Assembly (NCBI GenBank): GCA_964520975.1
Contig: CAZFPA010000077.1
Location: forward strand, 1-8,276
Reading direction: 5' to 3'
Source: CAZFPA01 sp964520975
GTDB lineage: Bacteria > Bacillota > Negativicutes > Selenomonadales > Selenomonadaceae
DNA: 8,276 bases
Position 1 is the stretch's first letter. The number at the start of each line of letters is the position of its first letter. Below the pieces are notes generated by a model. That model saw nothing but the letters and a program-made list of their open reading frames with translations. It had not been told where the DNA came from and ran no database searches. Shown here one piece after another: positions 5,568 to 8,276 of the stretch. The position numbers were made by a program, and so were the translations under genes.

Positions 5568-6458
5568 CTATTCCGTTTTTTCGTTGATAATGAACCGGTA
5601 GCCGGCTGTAAATGTCTGTCCCGGCGCCAGCTTCTGGATGCCGGCCTTCTCCCGGAAATCACCGGCAAAGTCCTCAAAATCACCGTGACCGAACCAGGGC
5701 TCCAGGCACACGAACGGTGCGCCGCCCTTTTCCGGCGACCAGATGCCCCAGTAAGGGAAGCCCTTCGCCTCGACCGCGATGCTCTTGCGGCCCTGGCGGG
5801 ATTTGATGGTGATGCGGCTGGAACGCAGGTCATCGTAGACGAGCGCGCCATCCCGGAAAATGTCATAGGAAAGCGGCTGCACCATACCCTTGAGGCTGGG
5901 CGTGCGCTCATGGCTGATCAGACCGTTGGGCAGCGTGAGGATGCGGCTGGAATTTTCCGCCCGCTCGAACTCGAGATAGCAGTCCGTGAATTCCTCTTCC
6001 TCCTCAATCGGGCAGCAAAGTGCCGGATGCGCACCGATGGAGAAATACATATCCCGCATCTCCTCCTGGCTCTTCACCTGCCAGCCCACCTGCACGGTAT
6101 GGCCCGCGAGCTTATAGGAGATTTCCAGCCGGAATTTGTACGGATACTTCTCCAGCGAGTCCTCGCTCCAGTCCAGGGCCAGGCAAATCGCGTCCTTTTC
6201 CTTCCGGACGAGCACAAAATCTGAAATACGGCCCAGTCCATGGCCCGGCAGCTCATACTGATGCTCACCGATGCGGTATTTTCCGTCGGCAAGCTTGCCG
6301 ACAATCGGAAAGAGTACGGGAGAACTGTACTTCCACCAGGACGGATCGCCATTCCAAAGGTATTCCGTTCCATCGGCCTTTTCCTTCATGGATTTGAGCT
6401 CTGCCCCATGGTCGGCGACCGTAACGCAGAGCCATTCATTTTCCAGTGTATACAGCAT
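5568..6458 (-). CDS. lacX: Aldose 1-epimerase family protein, LacX type
   Basis: The predicted cytoplasmic mutarotase-fold protein probably interconverts alpha and beta anomers of galactose or a related sugar. LacX itself, from lactose/tagatose operons, has no firmly proven reaction. It has 296 residues from the chosen start (LacX about 299). The galactose-mutarotase-like active-site residues expected in this fold are seen: His73 in LPGHGLGR, His144 in SIGAHPALCCP and Glu253 in CLEPWFGHGD. The usual arginine before the first histidine is glycine here. A run of five glutamates at 152-156 is in a surface loop. Two in-frame ATGs exist. I chose the one at 6458 because AAGGAG (6473-6468) lies 9 nt before it, but only 3 nt before the ATG at 6464. 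The kinase stop is 15 bp upstream, so it is the third gene of the operon, followed by a terminator. A broader GalM/YihR-type specificity cannot be excluded. Confidence 0.88.
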   Translation of the reverse strand: MLYTLENEWLCVTVADHGAELKSMKEKADGTEYLWNGDPSWWKYSSPVLFPIVGKLADGKYRIGEHQYELPGHGLGRISDFVLVRKEKDAICLALDWSEDSLEKYPYKFRLEISYKLAGHTVQVGWQVKSQEEMRDMYFSIGAHPALCCPIEEEEEFTDCYLEFERAENSSRILTLPNGLISHERTPSLKGMVQPLSYDIFRDGALVYDDLRSSRITIKSRQGRKSIAVEAKGFPYWGIWSPEKGGAPFVCLEPWFGHGDFEDFAGDFREKAGIQKLAPGQTFTAGYRFIINEKTE

Positions 6459-6467
6459 AATCATCTA

Positions 6468-6473
6468 CTCCTT
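6468..6473 (-). promoter_or_regulatory. Ribosome binding site that decides the lacX-like start
   Basis: AAGGAG on the minus strand sits immediately after the kinase TAA. Its distance of 3 nt to the first ATG (6464) is too short for efficient initiation, while the 9 nt to the second ATG (6458) is ideal. The protein therefore most likely starts MLYTLENEW. Confidence 0.7.
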
Positions 6474-7400
6474 TTAGAGACGTTCCACCTGAATGCGTGC
6501 GATGAGCTCCTCCACCACCGTTTTTTTCACAAAGCCGCTCTCCGGCTCCAGCGCATTGGCTGTGCCGCAGGCCGCGGCCAGCTTCAGCGTATCCTCGATG
6601 GCAAGTCCCCGGGAAAGCCCTACAGCGATGCCAGCCACATAGGAGTCGCCGGAGCCTACGGGATTCAGGGCCTCGATCTTCGGCACCGTAACACGGTAGA
6701 GCTGTCCCTCATAGCCAGCGACAGAGCCTGCCGCACCCAGCGATACGACCGCCAGGCGGATGCCCTGCTCCATGAAATGACGCACCTCAGCGAGTATCTC
6801 CGCCTCGGTCGTCACGCTGCGGCCCGTGAGCGCCGCGATCTCATCGCCGTTCGGCTTGATGAAAAAGGGCTGCGCTGCAATGCCCGCACGCAGCAGCTCA
6901 CCGCTCGTATCGAGCAGGAAGGGCTTCTTTACCGCGCCGGCCTCCCGGATGAGGCGGGCATAGAAATCCACGGGCACCCCCCGCGGCACACTGCCCGAGG
7001 CCACGATGATATCCGCGCTTTCGAGCAGCGCGTTGTATTTCTGCCAGAAGAGATCGAGCTCCGGCGCCGTTACCTGCGGACCGGGCTCCAGGATTTCCGT
7101 CTGCACGCCATCATCGGTGATGATGGCCAGGCAGGAGCGCGTCTCACCCGCGATATGCACGAAATCCTGGCGAATACCATAGTCCTCAAGCTTTTCCGCG
7201 ATGAATTCGCCGGACTTGCCGCCCAGCATGCCCGTCGCGAGGCAGTCAGCGCCGAGGATCGTAGCCACATTGGCAACATGCAGCCCCTTGCCGCCCGGCG
7301 TATTATCCACTGAGGCCGCGCGCATGACCTTGCCCTTGGTGAGCTCCGGCAGCGTATAACGCTTGTCCACGGAGGCATTCAGATTGATGACCAGTATCAT
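6474..7400 (-). CDS. lacC: Tagatose-6-phosphate kinase (PfkB/LacC family)
   Basis: This cytoplasmic sugar-phosphate kinase is predicted to phosphorylate D-tagatose 6-phosphate to the 1,6-bisphosphate, the substrate of the aldolase encoded just upstream. It has 308 residues from the chosen start. The PfkB substrate motif GGKGLHVA is at 36-43, the Mg/ATP motif KPNGDE at 182-187 and the catalytic motif NPVGSGDS at 246-253, with Asp252 as base. Several stretches follow LacC more closely than FruK: GETRSCLAI (85-93), QTEILEPGP (100-108) and YRVTVPKIEALNPVGSGDS (235-253). An activity on fructose 1-phosphate remains possible, since the two groups overlap. The frame is open to 7454, but I chose the ATG at 7400 because GAGGTG (7412-7407) lies 6 nt upstream and family members begin MILxxxLNxSVD. 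That ribosome site overlaps the aldolase TGA, with only 10 bp between the genes, so translation is probably coupled. Confidence 0.9.
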   Translation of the reverse strand: MILVINLNASVDKRYTLPELTKGKVMRAASVDNTPGGKGLHVANVATILGADCLATGMLGGKSGEFIAEKLEDYGIRQDFVHIAGETRSCLAIITDDGVQTEILEPGPQVTAPELDLFWQKYNALLESADIIVASGSVPRGVPVDFYARLIREAGAVKKPFLLDTSGELLRAGIAAQPFFIKPNGDEIAALTGRSVTTEAEILAEVRHFMEQGIRLAVVSLGAAGSVAGYEGQLYRVTVPKIEALNPVGSGDSYVAGIAVGLSRGLAIEDTLKLAAACGTANALEPESGFVKKTVVEELIARIQVERL

Positions 7401-7406
7401 GGCACT

Positions 7407-7412
7407 CACCTC
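7407..7412 (-). promoter_or_regulatory. Ribosome binding site of the kinase gene overlapping the aldolase stop
   Basis: GAGGTG on the minus strand shares bases with the aldolase TGA (7413-7411) and lies 6 nt before the kinase ATG at 7400. It supports that start over the upstream in-frame ATG at 7454, which would lie inside the aldolase gene. It also suggests translational coupling. Confidence 0.7.
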
Positions 7413-8265
7413 AATACCGGTTCTGGCTGCCGCAGACCTGGATTTTATGTGCAACGATCTTCTTCATGGCTTCCTTGGCCGGCGTAAGGTACTTGCGCGG
7501 ATCATTGGCCTCCGGATGCGCCTGGAAGAATTCCTTGATCGCGTTGGAGAACGGAATCTTGAGGTCCGTAGCGACATTGACCTTGCAGATACCCAGCGAA
7601 ATAGCCTTTTTCACGAGCTCATCCGGAACATCCGAGGCACCATGCAGCACGAGCGGAAGGCTGACCTTGGAGCGAATGGCCGTGAGGCGGTCAAAATCAA
7701 GCTTCGGCGTTCCCTTGTAGAGACCATGCGCCGTACCGATGGCCACCGCCAGCGTATCGATGCCTGTAGCCTCGACGAATTTCACCGCGTCATCCGGATT
7801 CGTGTACATGCTGTCCTTTTCATCGACGACGAGATCATCCTCGATACCCACGAGCTTGCCGAGCTCCGCCTCGACCGTAGCGCCGCAGACATGCGCGAAT
7901 TCCACCACATCGCGGACCGTGGCGATATTTTCCTCAAACGGCAGCTTCGAGCCGTCGATCATTACGCTGCGGCAGCCCGCGGCGATGGTTTCCTTGATGT
8001 CCCGCACATCCTCATGATGGTCGAGATGAAACGAAATCGGCACCGAAAGCTTTTCCATTGCTGCGCCGGTCAGGGCTACCAGGTAGTCCTTGTCCGCGTA
8101 CTTCACCGTCGACGGCGTCGCGGCCAGGATGACCGGAGAACGCATTTCCTCACAGGTATCCACGACTACCTGGAAGGTCTCCAGGTTATGGATATTGAAA
8201 GCCGGTACTGCATAATGGTTCTTCTGAGCGTCCAGGATCATTTCTTTGGTATTGCGTAATTTCAT
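7411..8265 (-). CDS. gatY: Class II tagatose-1,6-bisphosphate aldolase (GatY/KbaY type)
   Basis: This zinc-dependent cytoplasmic aldolase is predicted to split tagatose 1,6-bisphosphate into dihydroxyacetone phosphate and glyceraldehyde 3-phosphate. It has 284 residues, the same length as E. coli GatY, and is alignable without visible gaps. YAVPAFNIHNLET is at 18-30. The proton donor Asp82 and zinc ligand His83 are in FHLDHH; the other expected residues are Glu134 in VEAELG, His180 in IGTAHG and His208 in VLHGAS. KVNVATDLK is the phosphate-binding loop. GatY usually has HGASG at the last site; here Asp212 replaces the glycine. In E. coli GatY and KbaY need GatZ/KbaZ partners, and none is visible here. 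The ATG at 8265 matches the family N-terminus; only 11 bases precede it and no ribosome site is seen in them. Fructose-bisphosphate aldolase activity is possible, but the LacC-type kinase next door favours tagatose. It is the first visible gene of the operon. Confidence 0.92.
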   Translation of the reverse strand: MKLRNTKEMILDAQKNHYAVPAFNIHNLETFQVVVDTCEEMRSPVILAATPSTVKYADKDYLVALTGAAMEKLSVPISFHLDHHEDVRDIKETIAAGCRSVMIDGSKLPFEENIATVRDVVEFAHVCGATVEAELGKLVGIEDDLVVDEKDSMYTNPDDAVKFVEATGIDTLAVAIGTAHGLYKGTPKLDFDRLTAIRSKVSLPLVLHGASDVPDELVKKAISLGICKVNVATDLKIPFSNAIKEFFQAHPEANDPRKYLTPAKEAMKKIVAHKIQVCGSQNRY

Positions 8266-8276
8266 ATCATTCGACT

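Noticed and set aside
6240..7313. A 357-codon open frame on the plus strand opposite the kinase and epimerase genes
   Set aside because: It lies antisense to two well-supported genes, has no family resemblance and no ribosome site. Long antisense frames are expected in GC-rich coding DNA. The same applies to the plus-strand frames at 263-1108, 4063-4932 and 7363-8259.
7401..7454. Kinase start at 7454, overlapping the aldolase gene
   Set aside because: The extra 18 residues are not part of the PfkB fold, and GAGGTG is correctly spaced to the ATG at 7400.

Overview
The window reads as a compact galactose-utilisation locus from a bacterium. Every gene I can support lies on the minus strand, so transcription runs from the high coordinates to the low ones. 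Strong AGGAGG-type ribosome sites, GTG starts, textbook housekeeping (sigma-70/sigma-A) promoters with 17-bp spacers, a lipoprotein-type sugar-binding protein and a LacC-like tagatose-6-phosphate kinase suggest a Bacillota-type organism. The fairly GC-rich coding sequence would fit a Selenomonas/Mitsuokella-like Negativicute. That placement is inference, and no marker gene is present to test it.

Layout in order of transcription. (1) At 8265-5568 is a tight three-gene operon: a class II tagatose-1,6-bisphosphate aldolase (gatY/kbaY type), a LacC-type tagatose-6-phosphate kinase and a LacX-type aldose 1-epimerase-like protein. It ends at a convincing intrinsic terminator (5518-5554). Its promoter and any earlier genes lie beyond the right edge. 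(2) At 5458-1430 is a galactose/glucose ABC importer operon, mglB-mglA-mglC. It has its own strong promoter, a leader of about 260 nt with two LacI-family operator-like sites, a hairpin between mglB and mglA, and a large hairpin after mglC. (3) At 1333-11 is galactokinase (galK), again with its own near-consensus promoter and a leader of about 118 nt. That leader carries a terminator-like hairpin and a perfect 12-bp operator palindrome. The window ends 10 bases after galK stops, so galT/galE neighbours cannot be seen.

How the parts fit: MglBAC would import unphosphorylated galactose (or glucose). GalK phosphorylates it at C1 to feed the Leloir pathway, and an epimerase-like protein may supply the right anomer. 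The aldolase and kinase belong instead to the tagatose-6-phosphate route, whose usual entry point is galactose-6-phosphate from a PTS or another tagatose-6-phosphate source. No isomerase or PTS gene is visible. The mgl and galK units share the GTAAACGTTT(A/T)C operator core, which implies one LacI-family regulator (GalR-like or CcpA-like) acts on both. I see no mobile element, CRISPR array, tRNA or rRNA, and no wholly new system. The less ordinary material is the control architecture, the coexistence of two galactose routes, and a MglB that seems to lack the calcium-binding loop of the enterobacterial protein.
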